This document shows positions 20,423-30,799 of a stretch of DNA of 64,000 nt, one piece after another. The notes beneath the pieces were generated by a model, which was not told the origin of the DNA, searched no databases, and saw only the letters and a program-made list of their open reading frames with translations. Positions within the stretch are counted from its first letter, which is position 1; every line of letters starts with the position of its first letter. The translations under genes were made by a program, and so were the position numbers. The stretch is from Reinekea sp. G2M2-21 (GTDB lineage: Bacteria; Pseudomonadota; Gammaproteobacteria; Pseudomonadales; Natronospirillaceae), in NCBI RefSeq assembly GCF_015687175.1, contig NZ_JADPQG010000004.1, positions 393,664 to 457,663 on the forward strand, written 5' to 3'.

Positions 20423-20449
20423 AAAAAGGTGCCAGAGGCACCTTTTTTT
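20423..20449 (+). terminator. intrinsic terminator after obg
   Basis: AAAAAGGTGCC and GGCACCTTTTT pair around AGA, and the T run continues. Confidence 0.9.
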
Positions 20450-20607
20450 GATTGGGATATCGGATATTTCTCGGTTAAGCAAATTACACGCAGTTAAGCC
20501 TGGTGACGTTGTTGGGAAATTGAAATAAAGTTCTGCGTAAGTCGCCGTTTTTGTTCTGCAGTGATTCATCTAAACTCTTGCCTCAGAAAGGCTGTCGGGA
20601 ATCTACC

Positions 20608-21738
20608 TTGAAAAACGAATTGAGTAAGGCCTCGTTGACTCATGGAAAACGTTGGGTCGTAAAAATTGGTTCTGCCCTGTTGACGAATGATGGGCAGGGA
20701 CTGGATGTTGAGCGTATTGCGCAATGGGTTGTGCAAATGGCTGAGTTAAAGCAACGCGGTATAGAGATCGTGTTGGTGTCATCGGGTGCCGTGGCCGCGG
20801 GTATGGCAAGGCTGGGTTGGACCGATCGTCCCGACACCATGGAATTACTGCAAGCGGCTGCAGCTGTCGGGCAAACCAAGTTAGTCCAGACCTATGAAGA
20901 TCTATTTCAGCAGTCGCAATTGCATACCGCTCAGATCTTGCTGACTCATGAGGATCTCTCGGATCGCAAGCGCTATCTGAATGCACGCAACACTTTGCGG
21001 GCCTTGTTGCATATGCCTGTGGTTCCCATTGTAAACGAGAATGATACGGTCACCACAGACGAAATTCGCTTTGGCGACAATGACACCCTCGGTGCTTTGG
21101 TTGCAAACCTCGTCGAGGCGGACGCTTTGATTCTGTTGACTGACCAGGACGGATTGTACGATGCGGATCCACGCCATAATCCAGCCGCATCGCTGATAGA
21201 AATGGCGAATGCGACGGATCCGAAGCTTGTCGAAGTCGCCGGTGGTGGTGGCAAACTGGGTCGTGGTGGCATGGCAACGAAGGTCCGAGCAGCACAATTA
21301 GCAGCCCGGTCGGGCGCGGTGACCGTAATTGCCGGGGGCCGAATTGACAATGTACTGACTCGTCTTCGACACGGCGAATCAGTTGGTACCCGACTGGTGC
21401 CAGACCTGGAACCCATCGCAGCACGTAAACAATGGCTGGCGGGTCATCTGCAAATGAAGGGTGAGATTGTAATCGATGAGGGGGCAATACATGCATTGCG
21501 TAGTCAGGGCAAAAGTCTACTTGCTGTTGGCGTCAAAGCAGTGTCCGGTCATTTTCAACGGGGCGAATGTGTGTCGGTTAAATCGGAAGCAGGAACTGTG
21601 GTTGCGCGAGGACTGATTAATTACGATGCCCTGGAGGCAGCAAAAATTATCGGGTCATCGACGCATCAGATCGAGGCCATTCTCGGTTATCTGAATGAGC
21701 CCGAGCTGATACACCGCGATAATCTGGTGATAATGTAA
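20608..21738 (+). CDS. proB: glutamate 5-kinase
   Basis: A protein of 376 residues if the TTG at 20608 is used; GGGA lies nine bases before it. An amino-acid kinase domain opens with [12 protein letters not shown], and a C-terminal PUA domain (from about residue 280) completes the family layout. It makes glutamyl 5-phosphate, the first step of proline synthesis, and is normally inhibited by proline. proA is not in the window. The in-frame TTG at 20551 is another possible start. Following obg is common in relatives. Confidence 0.95.
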   Translation: MKNELSKASLTHGKRWVVKIGSALLTNDGQGLDVERIAQWVVQMAELKQRGIEIVLVSSGAVAAGMARLGWTDRPDTMELLQAAAAVGQTKLVQTYEDLFQQSQLHTAQILLTHEDLSDRKRYLNARNTLRALLHMPVVPIVNENDTVTTDEIRFGDNDTLGALVANLVEADALILLTDQDGLYDADPRHNPAASLIEMANATDPKLVEVAGGGGKLGRGGMATKVRAAQLAARSGAVTVIAGGRIDNVLTRLRHGESVGTRLVPDLEPIAARKQWLAGHLQMKGEIVIDEGAIHALRSQGKSLLAVGVKAVSGHFQRGECVSVKSEAGTVVARGLINYDALEAAKIIGSSTHQIEAILGYLNEPELIHRDNLVIM

Positions 21739-21747
21739 GGAGCGACT

Positions 21748-22323
21748 ATGGAACGCTGTGGCTGGTGTGGTGAGGATCCGCAATATCAACACTATCATGA
21801 TACGGTTTGGGGGCGACCTGAATATGACCGTACGGAACTGTTCAAAAAGCTGTGCCTAGACGGGCAGCAAGCAGGTTTAAGTTGGATTACCATCCTGCGC
21901 AAACAAGTTAACTATGAAGCGGCGTTTTTTAACTTTAACCCCGAGAAGATGGCTGCGATGACCGAAAATGACGTGCTGACTCAGATGCAGAATGCCGGTA
22001 TCGTCCGCAACAAGCTAAAGATCCAGTCGCTGATAAATAATGCGCGGGCTCTGCTGGCATTTGAACAGGCTGGAGGCGATTTCAGTGAGTTTCTCTGGTC
22101 TTTTGTCGACCACTCACCTCGCGACAATGCATTTCGCCGTTTGAAAGACATACCTGCGGAGACAGAGCAAAGTAAAGCTATGTCAAAAGCTCTGAAAAAA
22201 CTGGGATTCAGTTTTGTGGGTCCTACTATCTGTTATGCGTTCATGCAGGCTGTTGGTATGGTGAATGATCATGTAGTGACCTGTCACGTCTATCAGTCTT
22301 GCCAGAGGTTATCTTCTCATTGA
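21748..22323 (+). CDS. tag: DNA-3-methyladenine glycosylase I
   Basis: A protein of 191 residues. MERCGW at the start supplies zinc ligand C4, YHDTVWG gives H17, and the C-terminal VNDHVVTC block carries the remaining zinc ligands, as in E. coli Tag. The enzyme removes 3-methyladenine from alkylated DNA. It starts ten bases after proB with GGAG upstream, so the two are likely co-transcribed. Confidence 0.95.
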   Translation: MERCGWCGEDPQYQHYHDTVWGRPEYDRTELFKKLCLDGQQAGLSWITILRKQVNYEAAFFNFNPEKMAAMTENDVLTQMQNAGIVRNKLKIQSLINNARALLAFEQAGGDFSEFLWSFVDHSPRDNAFRRLKDIPAETEQSKAMSKALKKLGFSFVGPTICYAFMQAVGMVNDHVVTCHVYQSCQRLSSH

Positions 22324-22404
22324 ATTTCGGGTCTCGTGACTTTTGACCGCTGAATTTAAGCGTCTGGAAATTTACACTGAGTTAAATCTTGTTGAGTTAT
22401 TATT

Positions 22405-22890
22405 ATGTCTGAACGCCCGCCCATCCTCCCGCCAGCAATAGGGCTGTTGATGATGCTGGGAGTGTTTGCTGTGCATTTCCTGCGTCCTGGCGCTATTGTG
22501 CTGCATTATCCACTGAATTTTGTCGCCCTCATACCCATTGTGATCGGTGCTGCATTGAACCTGATGGCAGACAAGGAGTTGCGGCAAAAAGGTGTCATCA
22601 ATGACAATGGTGAATACAATTTAAACGCAGGTATTCTGGTGACTAGCGGTGTTTACCGATTTTCCAGAAACCCTGCGTATCTTGGTCTGGTGTTGATCAT
22701 TGCTGGTTTGGCTTTATGGGTTGGTAGCGTAACCCCTTGGTTGGTGGTCGCACTGTTTGTTTTTATACTCCGAACTTCCTATATCCGGGTCGAAGAAAAG
22801 CAATTGGTCAAAGCGTTTGGCGGTCGATATGAACAGTATTGTAAACTCGTACCTCGTTGGTTTCGGTTAAGGTCCACGCTCACCTCGTGA
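22405..22890 (+). CDS. membrane methyltransferase of the isoprenylcysteine/phospholipid methyltransferase family
   Basis: A protein of 161 residues with four or five predicted membrane spans. The C-terminal half has the family signature: GVYRFSRNPAYLG, then RVEEKQL, then a FGGRYEQY...PRW stretch, which form the S-adenosylmethionine site in ICMT-like proteins. The substrate in bacteria is generally unknown. It stands alone between tag and the RND exporter. Confidence 0.87.
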   Translation: MSERPPILPPAIGLLMMLGVFAVHFLRPGAIVLHYPLNFVALIPIVIGAALNLMADKELRQKGVINDNGEYNLNAGILVTSGVYRFSRNPAYLGLVLIIAGLALWVGSVTPWLVVALFVFILRTSYIRVEEKQLVKAFGGRYEQYCKLVPRWFRLRSTLTS

Positions 22891-23120
22891 CATAACATAT
22901 TCTTGGTATCATGCTGGGAGGCTTTCCGAGTGTGGTGCCATTGCCGAAAATTCTTGCACTTCAAAAGGGAAATCTCTCGTTTAGGTAGCGCGCGTTCGCA
23001 ATGGATGCGTTGATCGTATCGATTAGGTGAAACCGGTATAGCAGGGCTATATACTGGCTGCTGCAATGTGACAGTTCGGTTAAATTCAAGAAAGACCCAA
23101 TGATGAAAAGGATTTAAAGC

Positions 23121-25748
23121 ATGCTCGGAAAAGTGCAGCGGTACTACGAAACACTGATCGAAGAGAGGTCTCATTGGTTGTTTTTCTGGGTGGTTTTGGT
23201 GCTTATCTTGCTCGGGATTCAAGCTCGCCATTTTACGCTGGACGCGAGCGCCGAAAGTCTATTATTGGAAAATGATCAATCTCTGGAATATTTCCGGGAA
23301 ATATCGGATCGTTACGGGTCTCAGGAATTTTTAGTTTTAACCTTTACGCCGAATCAGCCACTGTTCAGTGACGAAGCGCTTTCCAAACTGACTGCTTTGC
23401 GTAACGAACTACGCACCATCAAGCGGGTAGAGTCTGTGGTGACCGTCATGGATGTGCCGCTATTGTCGAATCCTCCCGTCCCGATGTCAGAGTTGGTTTC
23501 CAATATCAAGACTCTTGAAGATCCAGCAGCAGATATTGCCATGGCTCGAAGTGAGCTCGCTAATAGCCCTCTGTATGTGAATCTATTACTAAATCTGGAT
23601 GAGAATACGACCGCCCTGCAGATCAATTTCCCGATTGATGAAACCAAAGCGAACTTGCTTAATATGCGGCGCGAGTTGCGTATGCAAGCTGAACTGCAGC
23701 CGGAATCCGGTGCTGATGTGCAGCTGAAGTTAGTTGAGCAGCTCATCTTCGAGCATAACTCAGAAACCGCCGCATTGTTGCATAAGGATATTGAACAGAT
23801 CCGGGAAATTATGGGTCGCTACCAATCCTACGGTGAATTACACCTTGGCGGGGTACCCATGATTGCAGACGATATCATTCAATTTGTCCGAAGTGATTTG
23901 TTGATTTTTGGTACAGCCGTATTTTTGTTGATTATTGTGACACTGGCCGTTATTTTTCGTCAGATTCGTTGGGTCGCGTTGCCGTTACTCTGCTCCAGCG
24001 CTGTGGTCGTTGCCATGCTGGGAGTCTTGGGGTGGTGGCAGTGGCCAGTGACCGTTATTTCAAGCAACTTCATTTCACTGCTGCTTATTCTGACGCTGTC
24101 CATGAATATTCATCTGGTTGTACGCTACCGAGAGCTGTTGCGACAGCATCCTTATTGGGATCAACGTGAGCTCGTAGTGACTACTATTCGGCGAATTGCC
24201 ATTCCTTGTGTGTATATGACACTGACAACGGGGGTGGCATTTGTTTCGTTGATCGCCAGTGGGATTCGTCCAGTGATTAATTTTGGTTGGATGATGACCG
24301 TGGGAATCTGTGTTGCCTTCACGATGACCTTTATTCTCTTTCCTGCCATGTTAATGCTGCTGGGCAAAGATCGCCGTACCGGTGAAGAACGTAAGGGCGG
24401 CCCCTTAACCAAAATGATGGCTAAGTTCACCCTACGCAATGGCCAGCTGATTTTGTTAAGCAGTCTCGCTCTTACAGCATTTACTGTAATCGGCGCCTCC
24501 AGGCTGATTGTCGAAAACAGTTTTATCGATTATTTCGATGAAAAAACGGAGATATACCAAGGTATGACGGTTATCGATCAGCGCCTTGGGGGGACGACGC
24601 CACTGGAAGTTATTCTACATTTTAGTGATGGACTCGAAGAATTCGTTAATGAGGATGGCCCCTCCCTCCGTGATTCGTCAGGCGTTGTAAATGAAGATGC
24701 CTGGGAAGAAGCCAGTTCAGACGAGTTTGTTGATGACTTTAGCGACGATTTTTCTGACGATTTCAGTGACGAGTTTGTGACGGAAGATTTTCTGGCGATG
24801 GAAGAAGGTGGAATCGGCTCATTTGAAGATGATTTTGTTGGTGAAGACGACCCAGATAAATATTGGTTTACCACGGATAAGGTTGAAGAAATTAAAAGAC
24901 TTCATCGTTATCTGGACAGCCTGCCTGAGACCGGTAAGGTAATTTCTTTGGCGACGATGATTGAGATAGCGGAAGAATTCAACGATGGACAACCACTGAC
25001 CAATATTCAGTTGGCGTTATTGTATTCGGTTATTCCTCAGGAATTTCGTGCGATCGTCGTCGACCCTTATGTGTCCGTAGCGAACAATGAAGCTCGGGTC
25101 AGTGTACGCATTCTCGATTCGATGCAAGGCTTACAACGGGATGCGTTGTTAAAACGGATGCAGTCTGACTTTGAGAATGAGCTAGGTTTTGCGCCTGATC
25201 GAGTACAACTTACCGGTATGATGGTACTGTATAACAACATGCTGCAGAGTCTGTTCAGTTCGCAGATCCTGACCTTAAGTGCGGTGTTTGTTGGTATATT
25301 ATTAATGTTTTTGGTGTTGTTTCAAAGCTGGAAAGTCGCGGCCATTGCGCTCGTTCCGAACCTTCTTGCAGCTTTGCTGGTACTTGGCGTTATGGGGTGG
25401 TTGGGGATTCCGCTGGACATTATGACCATTACCATTGCCAGTATCACCATTGGTATAGCGGTCGATAACACCATCCATTATATCGTGCGTTACAAAAGTG
25501 AATTTGAAATCGATGGGAACTATGCTCGCGCGCTCAAGCGCAGTCATGAATCCATTGGGAAGGCGATTTTCTACACATCCATAACCATCATCATGGGGTT
25601 TTCTATTCTGGCATTGTCGAATTTTAAACCGACCATTTATTTCGGGTTATTGACCGCATTGGCGATGGCAATCGCCTTAATGGGTTCGTTAACATTACTA
25701 CCGCGTTTGATTTTGTTGACCCAGCCATTCTCAAAAAAGTCGCTTTAG
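23121..25748 (+). CDS. RND/MMPL-family exporter with an acidic repeat insert
   Basis: A protein of 875 residues with the double layout of RND permeases: one span, a periplasmic domain, five spans, then the same again. Homologs in marine bacteria are called predicted exporters of the RND superfamily and are related to hopanoid and lipid transporters. In the second periplasmic domain (about 506-580) there is a very acidic segment with repeated D-D-F-S units (DDFSDDFSDDFSDEF), unlike the rest of the protein. AAGGA precedes the ATG by eight bases. No membrane-fusion partner gene is adjacent. The cargo is unknown. Confidence 0.88.
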   Translation: MLGKVQRYYETLIEERSHWLFFWVVLVLILLGIQARHFTLDASAESLLLENDQSLEYFREISDRYGSQEFLVLTFTPNQPLFSDEALSKLTALRNELRTIKRVESVVTVMDVPLLSNPPVPMSELVSNIKTLEDPAADIAMARSELANSPLYVNLLLNLDENTTALQINFPIDETKANLLNMRRELRMQAELQPESGADVQLKLVEQLIFEHNSETAALLHKDIEQIREIMGRYQSYGELHLGGVPMIADDIIQFVRSDLLIFGTAVFLLIIVTLAVIFRQIRWVALPLLCSSAVVVAMLGVLGWWQWPVTVISSNFISLLLILTLSMNIHLVVRYRELLRQHPYWDQRELVVTTIRRIAIPCVYMTLTTGVAFVSLIASGIRPVINFGWMMTVGICVAFTMTFILFPAMLMLLGKDRRTGEERKGGPLTKMMAKFTLRNGQLILLSSLALTAFTVIGASRLIVENSFIDYFDEKTEIYQGMTVIDQRLGGTTPLEVILHFSDGLEEFVNEDGPSLRDSSGVVNEDAWEEASSDEFVDDFSDDFSDDFSDEFVTEDFLAMEEGGIGSFEDDFVGEDDPDKYWFTTDKVEEIKRLHRYLDSLPETGKVISLATMIEIAEEFNDGQPLTNIQLALLYSVIPQEFRAIVVDPYVSVANNEARVSVRILDSMQGLQRDALLKRMQSDFENELGFAPDRVQLTGMMVLYNNMLQSLFSSQILTLSAVFVGILLMFLVLFQSWKVAAIALVPNLLAALLVLGVMGWLGIPLDIMTITIASITIGIAVDNTIHYIVRYKSEFEIDGNYARALKRSHESIGKAIFYTSITIIMGFSILALSNFKPTIYFGLLTALAMAIALMGSLTLLPRLILLTQPFSKKSL

Positions 25749-25811
25749 TTTTTGATTTGTGTTGAGAATTTACCTGACTGAATGTTTTGACTATAGACAT
25801 TGGATTTGACG

Positions 25812-25840
25812 AAAAAAGGCTTCATATGAAGCCTTTTTTA
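25812..25840. terminator. bidirectional intrinsic terminator
   Basis: AAAAAAGGCTTC and GAAGCCTTTTTT pair around ATAT. It serves the RND gene and the convergent corC. Confidence 0.9.
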
Positions 25841-25855
25841 CATTTTTCTGGTGGA

Positions 25856-26713
25856 TTATCCAGCGACACTGACTTCAAAAGCCCGTACCCTGCGGTTATC
25901 GGCCGTTGTGACACGGACGACTAGATCACCGAGGGTAATGGTGTCATCACGCTTCGGTACGCGTCCGAATTCATGCATGACAATGCCTCCGATGGTGTCG
26001 AACTCTTCATCGCTGAAGTTCGTCGCGAAGTGCTCATTGAAATCATCGATCGGTGTGAGCGCTTGCACGATAAAAGCGCCGGCACCGTTCGAATATATAT
26101 TGGAAATGGATTCATCGTCGTGTTCGTCTTCGATTTCACCCACAATCTCTTCCAGAACATCCTCGATGGTTACCAGTCCTGAGATGCCGCGATATTCATC
26201 AATCACGATGGCCATGTGATTGCGGTTTTTGCGGAAATCACGAAGCAATACGTTAACCCGTTTGCTTTCCGGAACGAAGTTCACATCGCGGACAATTTCA
26301 CGGACTTGCTTTTGCATTTCAGCCTCGTTGAAATCGGTCTTTAGGCTCAACGATAACATGTCTTTCGCCAGCAAAACCCCGATGACTTCATCTGGGTTCT
26401 CACCGAGAACCGGGAATCGGGAATGGCCTGAAGCCACGATCTTGGCAGTCCACTCTTTGATGGTTTCATCATGATCGAGACTGACCATTTGTGACCTGGG
26501 GATCATGATGTCCCGGACGTGAAGATCAGACACATTCATGGCACCTTGAATGATGCGTAATGAATCATCATCCAGAATGTCGTTTTGGTGCGCTTCCTGC
26601 ACAATTGCGAGTAGTTCCTCTCGATCTTTAGGTTCCCCGGTAAAAGCATCGCCCAGTCGTTCAAAAAATGACTTTTTACCGGGGCTTCTACTCGTCGGTC
26701 GTTCGTCGCTCAT
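25856..26713 (-). CDS. corC: CorC/YbeX CBS-domain protein
   Basis: A protein of 285 residues with a CBS pair (about 60-190) and a C-terminal CorC_HlyC transporter-associated domain; no membrane spans are seen. YbeX is linked to magnesium/cobalt efflux and, more recently, to ribosome maturation. It is the last gene of miaB-ybeZ-ybeY-corC and overlaps ybeY by four bases. The apolipoprotein acyltransferase gene lnt that follows it in E. coli is absent; a terminator comes instead. Confidence 0.94.
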   Translation of the reverse strand: MSDERPTSRSPGKKSFFERLGDAFTGEPKDREELLAIVQEAHQNDILDDDSLRIIQGAMNVSDLHVRDIMIPRSQMVSLDHDETIKEWTAKIVASGHSRFPVLGENPDEVIGVLLAKDMLSLSLKTDFNEAEMQKQVREIVRDVNFVPESKRVNVLLRDFRKNRNHMAIVIDEYRGISGLVTIEDVLEEIVGEIEDEHDDESISNIYSNGAGAFIVQALTPIDDFNEHFATNFSDEEFDTIGGIVMHEFGRVPKRDDTITLGDLVVRVTTADNRRVRAFEVSVAG

Positions 26714-27201
26714 GGCTCGATTAAATCCTCATGTTCGCCAAAATATGGATCAGGGATAGTTAATTCGGCAAGAATATCCCTTTCCAGTTGTTCCATTTCT
26801 AATGCTTCGTCGTCATTAATATGGTCAAAACCGAGCAGATGCAAGGTCCCATGTATGACCATGTGAGCCCAGTGATGCTCGGCTAGCTTATTCTGTTCAA
26901 TCGCTTCTCTCGCAACGACCGGAGCACAGATGACCAGGTCGCCCAGTAGATGATTTATTTCGCTGGCGGGGATGCCAGGGGGGGCATCGAACGGGAACGA
27001 TAGTACATTGGTGGGTTTGTCTTTGCCCCGATACTGCGCATTGAGCGATTGGCTTTCCGTCTCATCGACGACGCGGATACTCAGTTCTGCGTTCTCACGG
27101 AAATTTTTTAGTGCGCCCTTAACCCACAAGGCAAACATGTCGGCTTGAGGAATGTCAGCGTGCTGACTTGCCTGTTGTAAATCGATATCGATGCTCGTCA
27201 T
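26710..27201 (-). CDS. ybeY: YbeY endoribonuclease
   Basis: A protein of 163 residues. The zinc motif is complete as [11 protein letters not shown], with the third histidine in place. YbeY is a single-strand RNase needed for 16S rRNA 3' end processing and ribosome quality control. It overlaps ybeZ by one base and corC by four, so the three are translationally coupled. Confidence 0.96.
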   Translation of the reverse strand: MTSIDIDLQQASQHADIPQADMFALWVKGALKNFRENAELSIRVVDETESQSLNAQYRGKDKPTNVLSFPFDAPPGIPASEINHLLGDLVICAPVVAREAIEQNKLAEHHWAHMVIHGTLHLLGFDHINDDEALEMEQLERDILAELTIPDPYFGEHEDLIEP

Positions 27202-28205
27202 TATTCGTTTGCTTCGTAAGCGTCCACAATTCGTTGCACTAGCGGATGTCGGACGACGTCGCCCGACTGGAAATGCGTAAAGCTGATACCGGGTACTTGT
27301 TCCAGGACTTCCAGAGCATGTCTGAGACCAGAAGCTTGACCTTTGGGTAGGTCTATCTGAGTTGGGTCGCCGGTTATGACAGCGGTGGAGCCAAAGCCGA
27401 TACGGGTTAAGAACATTTTCATCTGCTCTCGGGTGGTATTCTGGCTTTCGTCAAGAATAATATAGCTGTGACTGAGTGTGCGGCCCCGCATATAGGCTAA
27501 AGGAGCCACTTCGATGATATTACGCTCAATCATTCGATCGACTTTTTCGAAGCCCAGCATGTCATAAAGTGCATCGTACAACGGTCGCAAATAGGGGTCG
27601 ACTTTCTGACTCAGATCGCCCGGCAGGAAACCCAGTTTCTCACCCGCTTCAACGGCTGGGCGCACCAGAAGAATGCGTTTCACCTGATCTTGCTGAAGTG
27701 CCTGTACGGCACAGGCAACCGCGAGGTACGTTTTACCGGTCCCTGCTGGCCCAATCCCGAAATTGATATCGTGATTCAGCACATTGTGTACGTAACGCTT
27801 TTGGTTCGTGCCGCGGGGTCGAACAACTAATTTTGGCGTGTGGACAACGTACAACTTATCTTCGTGTAACTTGCCTTCTTCCCGCGACTGTTGAACGCGC
27901 GAAACTTCGGCGGGCTGCAGAAACAGGTGCACTGTGTCGGGTGGCAGATCTTTGCCACCTTTTGTCTCTCGATAAAGCCGCTTGATGATGTCTTCAGCAG
28001 TAACAATTTGTTCTGCTTCACCTTCCAGTTGGAATTGATTGCCACGATTCCGGATTCGGATATCCAACCGGCTTTCTATCTGCTTTAAATTATCGTTGGC
28101 CAGACCGCATAATGAGGCGAGTCGTTGAGGGTGATCAGGTTCGAGAGTGAACAGACGGGTTGGTGTATCGGCAACGGGCCTGTCTTCAACAGATGGGTTG
28201 TTCAA
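27201..28205 (-). CDS. ybeZ: PhoH-like ATPase YbeZ
   Basis: A protein of 334 residues. A KH-like N-terminal region is followed by the PhoH ATPase domain with Walker A GPAGTGKT at 152-159 and the DESQNTT Walker B stretch. YbeZ partners YbeY in RNA processing. It is second in the operon, 120 bases below miaB. Confidence 0.95.
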   Translation of the reverse strand: MNNPSVEDRPVADTPTRLFTLEPDHPQRLASLCGLANDNLKQIESRLDIRIRNRGNQFQLEGEAEQIVTAEDIIKRLYRETKGGKDLPPDTVHLFLQPAEVSRVQQSREEGKLHEDKLYVVHTPKLVVRPRGTNQKRYVHNVLNHDINFGIGPAGTGKTYLAVACAVQALQQDQVKRILLVRPAVEAGEKLGFLPGDLSQKVDPYLRPLYDALYDMLGFEKVDRMIERNIIEVAPLAYMRGRTLSHSYIILDESQNTTREQMKMFLTRIGFGSTAVITGDPTQIDLPKGQASGLRHALEVLEQVPGISFTHFQSGDVVRHPLVQRIVDAYEANE

Positions 28206-28328
28206 AGTCGTGCAATTCCTCAGAAGCTGTTAGGTCAAGCATACCCAGCATCAACGTCATGTCAAAAAGACTTTCGTTTAATCTGCTGGGATTTTATATC
28301 AGATGGTTATATAAACTGAGTTTTTAGG

Positions 28329-29690
28329 TTAATAAGCGAGGTCCGCATTGATGACTTCTCCCCGCAAACTGTTCGCATACGCTTCGGTAATGCGGACCTG
28401 CACGAACTTGCCGATGAGGCTGTGGTCATCGCTAATGAAGTAGGTGTTGCGGTTATTTTCAGTGCGACCGCAGAGATCTTCTGGGTCTCGGCTGGAGGTG
28501 CCCGTGACCAGAACAATCTGTGTCGTCCCGACCATGCGCCGGCTGATCTGCGCAGCTTGCTGAATAATGCGTTGTTGCAGAATCTGTAAACGTTCCTTCT
28601 TAACCGCCTCAGGCGTGTCATCCTCAAGGTCAGAAGCGGGTGTGCCTGGCCGAGCGCTGTAGATAAAGCTGAATGAATGATCAAAACCAATGCGTTGTAT
28701 CAGATTCATGGTGTCTTCAAAGTCTTGGGCTGTTTCACCTGGGAAGCCAATTATAAAATCTGACGAGAAACTGATATCGGGGCGATTAGCTCGGATACGC
28801 TCCATTTTATCAACATATTCCTCAACCAGATGGCCGCGCTTCATAGCCATTAATATGTTGTTTGAACCACTTTGCACCGGTAAGTGAAGGTGGCTGACCA
28901 ATTCAGGAACGTCGTTATAGACATCAATCAGGCTATCAGAAAACTCAACCGGGTGGCTGGTGGTAAATCGTATGCGGTCAATGCCTTCAATTTGAGCTGC
29001 CAAGGTAATCAATTCCGCTAAATCTGCTTCGCCGCCGTCATGTCTCGGACCTCGATAGGCGTTCACATTCTGACCAAGAAAGTTGATTTCCCGCACGCCC
29101 TGACCGGCCAGGTGGGCGACTTCCGCGATGACATCGTCAAACGGTCGGCTCACTTCCTCGCCTCGGGTGTAGGGCACCACACAGAAGGTGCAATATTTTG
29201 AACAGCCTTCCATAATGGAAACGAACGCTGACACACCGTCGCTTTTCGGTGCCGGCAGGTGATCGAATTTTTCAATTTCCGGAAATGTAATGTCAACCAG
29301 AGCAATATGATTTTCAGCTTGTTCTGCCGCGGCATCGGTTGCGTCAATCATGGTGGGCAGGCGATGCAGGGTTTGAGGTCCGAAAATCATATCGACATGC
29401 GGGGCACGTTTTGAGATCGCTTCACCTTCCTGGGAGGCTACGCACCCACCAACGCCAATTTTCAACCCCGGTTTTTTGTCTTTCAGTGTTTTCCAGCGGC
29501 CCAGCTGGTGAAAAACCTTTTCCTGCGCTTTTTCACGAATCGAACAGGTGTTGAGCAGAATTACATCGGCTTCATTTTCATCATCTGTCATTTCATAACC
29601 ATGGCTCTCGCCCAGCAAGTCTGCCATGCGGTCTGAGTCATATTCATTCATTTGACAGCCGTGTGTTTTGATAAAAAGCTTCTTGGTCAT
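28329..29690 (-). CDS. miaB: tRNA-2-methylthio-N6-dimethylallyladenosine synthase
   Basis: A protein of 453 residues. The UPF0004 domain has C12, C49 and C83 for the auxiliary iron-sulfur cluster. The radical-SAM CxxxCxxC is at C163, C167 and C170, and a TRAM domain closes the chain. It adds the methylthio group to A37 of tRNAs reading UNN codons. The ATG at 29690 opens the conserved [15 protein letters not shown]; an in-frame extension upstream has no family match. It is the first gene of its operon. Confidence 0.97.
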   Translation of the reverse strand: MTKKLFIKTHGCQMNEYDSDRMADLLGESHGYEMTDDENEADVILLNTCSIREKAQEKVFHQLGRWKTLKDKKPGLKIGVGGCVASQEGEAISKRAPHVDMIFGPQTLHRLPTMIDATDAAAEQAENHIALVDITFPEIEKFDHLPAPKSDGVSAFVSIMEGCSKYCTFCVVPYTRGEEVSRPFDDVIAEVAHLAGQGVREINFLGQNVNAYRGPRHDGGEADLAELITLAAQIEGIDRIRFTTSHPVEFSDSLIDVYNDVPELVSHLHLPVQSGSNNILMAMKRGHLVEEYVDKMERIRANRPDISFSSDFIIGFPGETAQDFEDTMNLIQRIGFDHSFSFIYSARPGTPASDLEDDTPEAVKKERLQILQQRIIQQAAQISRRMVGTTQIVLVTGTSSRDPEDLCGRTENNRNTYFISDDHSLIGKFVQVRITEAYANSLRGEVINADLAY

Positions 29691-29818
29691 TACTACTCTG
29701 AAGGTTGAAATTTCTGGGCGCGGAATTATACCTGTGGTTGAGTGATTTCCCAACAATCTATGTAAAAACGAAAGGTAAAGGGTAGACTACCCACCTTGCA
29801 GGAACGTATCAGAGGCTT

Positions 29819-30151
29819 ATGAACAAGGTTAAATCTGTATATCGCGTGAAATTTGTGAATCAGGACAAACTGTATGAGGTGTATTGCAGTCAGATTTATC
29901 AAAGTGACATGTTTGGTTTTTTGGAAATTGAAGAGCTGATTTTCGGAGAAAGGAGTCAGTTGTTGGTTGATCCTGGTGAAGAGCGATTACAGAAAGAGTT
30001 TAGTGGTGTTAAGCGCTCTTACATCCCGATGCATTCGATTGTTCGAATTGACGAAGTCGAAAAGGAGGGGACACCCAAAATCAGTGATTCAAAGGGTCGT
30101 GCGACCGTCACCAGTTTCCCGACTGCTATCCCCACCCGAACGTCGGATTAA
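29819..30151 (+). CDS. DUF1820 family protein
   Basis: A protein of 110 residues recognised as the DUF1820 family by YRVKFVNQDKLYEVYC at the start and the FLEIEELIFGE and SYIPMHSIVRIDEV blocks. The function is unknown; the family is conserved in gammaproteobacteria, often beside miaB. It is soluble, with no signal peptide. It is divergent from miaB and is followed by a hairpin at 30158-30182. Confidence 0.88.
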   Translation: MNKVKSVYRVKFVNQDKLYEVYCSQIYQSDMFGFLEIEELIFGERSQLLVDPGEERLQKEFSGVKRSYIPMHSIVRIDEVEKEGTPKISDSKGRATVTSFPTAIPTRTSD

Positions 30152-30157
30152 TTTTTA

Positions 30158-30182
30158 AGCAGCGCTGAGTATCCGCGCTGCT
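30158..30182 (+). terminator. hairpin after the DUF1820 gene
   Basis: AGCAGCGC and GCGCTGCT form an 8-bp perfect stem around a 9-base loop. There is no T run after it, so termination would be factor-assisted or weak. Confidence 0.5.
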
Positions 30183-30356
30183 AACGCTATCAACCTCAGT
30201 AAGTGTAATTTTTTGTTACCGGTATTTTTTCCAGATTGAATTCTGGTAAGGTGCGCGCCGTTTTGACGAGGCCAGCATCGATTATCCCGCCAGGTTCGAT
30301 CTCTGTGATTTGCAGCGCGCTAGGTCTCGTCTGTTGTTATACACGAGGAGCTTCCG

Positions 30357-30452
30357 ATGAATGCATGGCGCAAACAATTAAATTGGTTTTTCCCAGCGTT
30401 GACACTGCTGGTGTTAGCTTTGAAATTGGTATTGGTTTTTTCCCACCATTGA
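30357..30452 (+). CDS. small single-span membrane protein (31 aa)
   Basis: ATG at 30357, stop TGA at 30450-30452. AGGAG lies seven bases before the start, an excellent ribosome site. The peptide starts MNAWRKQLNW and continues with a hydrophobic helix (FFPALTLLVLALKLVLVF), ending SHH. The positive N-terminus suggests an N-in orientation. No family is recognised. The site and composition make it a credible real gene, and it lies in a 648-base gap otherwise empty of long genes. It could act as a small regulator or subunit of a membrane complex. Confidence 0.6.
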   Translation: MNAWRKQLNWFFPALTLLVLALKLVLVFSHH

Positions 30453-30563
30453 AGAAAGTGGTTATTTTCGACTTTAAGGCTATACTTTTTTGTAAAGCTA
30501 ATTGTTTTTGTAGGATTCAGCCTAATAATGACATTAAAGCTTCATTGCTAAGAGAGGTGGTCT

Positions 30564-30680
30564 ATGGTTATTGTCACAGTTGTCGTTTTATGTGTTGCCA
30601 TGATTGTATTAAGCCAGTCAAAGCCAACGTTACAGCCTATTCGTATTCGTTCTGAACGTTCAGACAAGCGCCGTAGGTAA
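30564..30680 (+). CDS. small single-span membrane protein (38 aa)
   Basis: ATG at 30564, stop TAA at 30678-30680. AGAGAGGTGG is just upstream (about four bases spacing). The first 17 residues (MVIVTVVVLCVAMIVLS) form one hydrophobic helix, followed by a basic, arginine-rich tail (RIRSERSDKRRR) that should stay in the cytoplasm. It lies 111 bases after the 31-residue protein on the same strand. No family is recognised. The rest of the 30152-30799 gap shows only a hairpin and no further genes. Confidence 0.55.
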   Translation: MVIVTVVVLCVAMIVLSQSKPTLQPIRIRSERSDKRRR

Positions 30681-30799
30681 GAAAATGTACCTTCCTCAAT
30701 GGATTGAGCAAGGATAACTAATCGCGCGATTGGTTGATTATTGATCATTGGTGTTTATAATCGCGCGCCTCACATGAACCCAGGGAAGGTGGCTATCTT

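Noticed and set aside
30236..30655. A 139-codon frame in the gap after the DUF1820 gene
   Set aside because: It has no ribosome site, poor composition and crosses two better-supported small frames in another frame.
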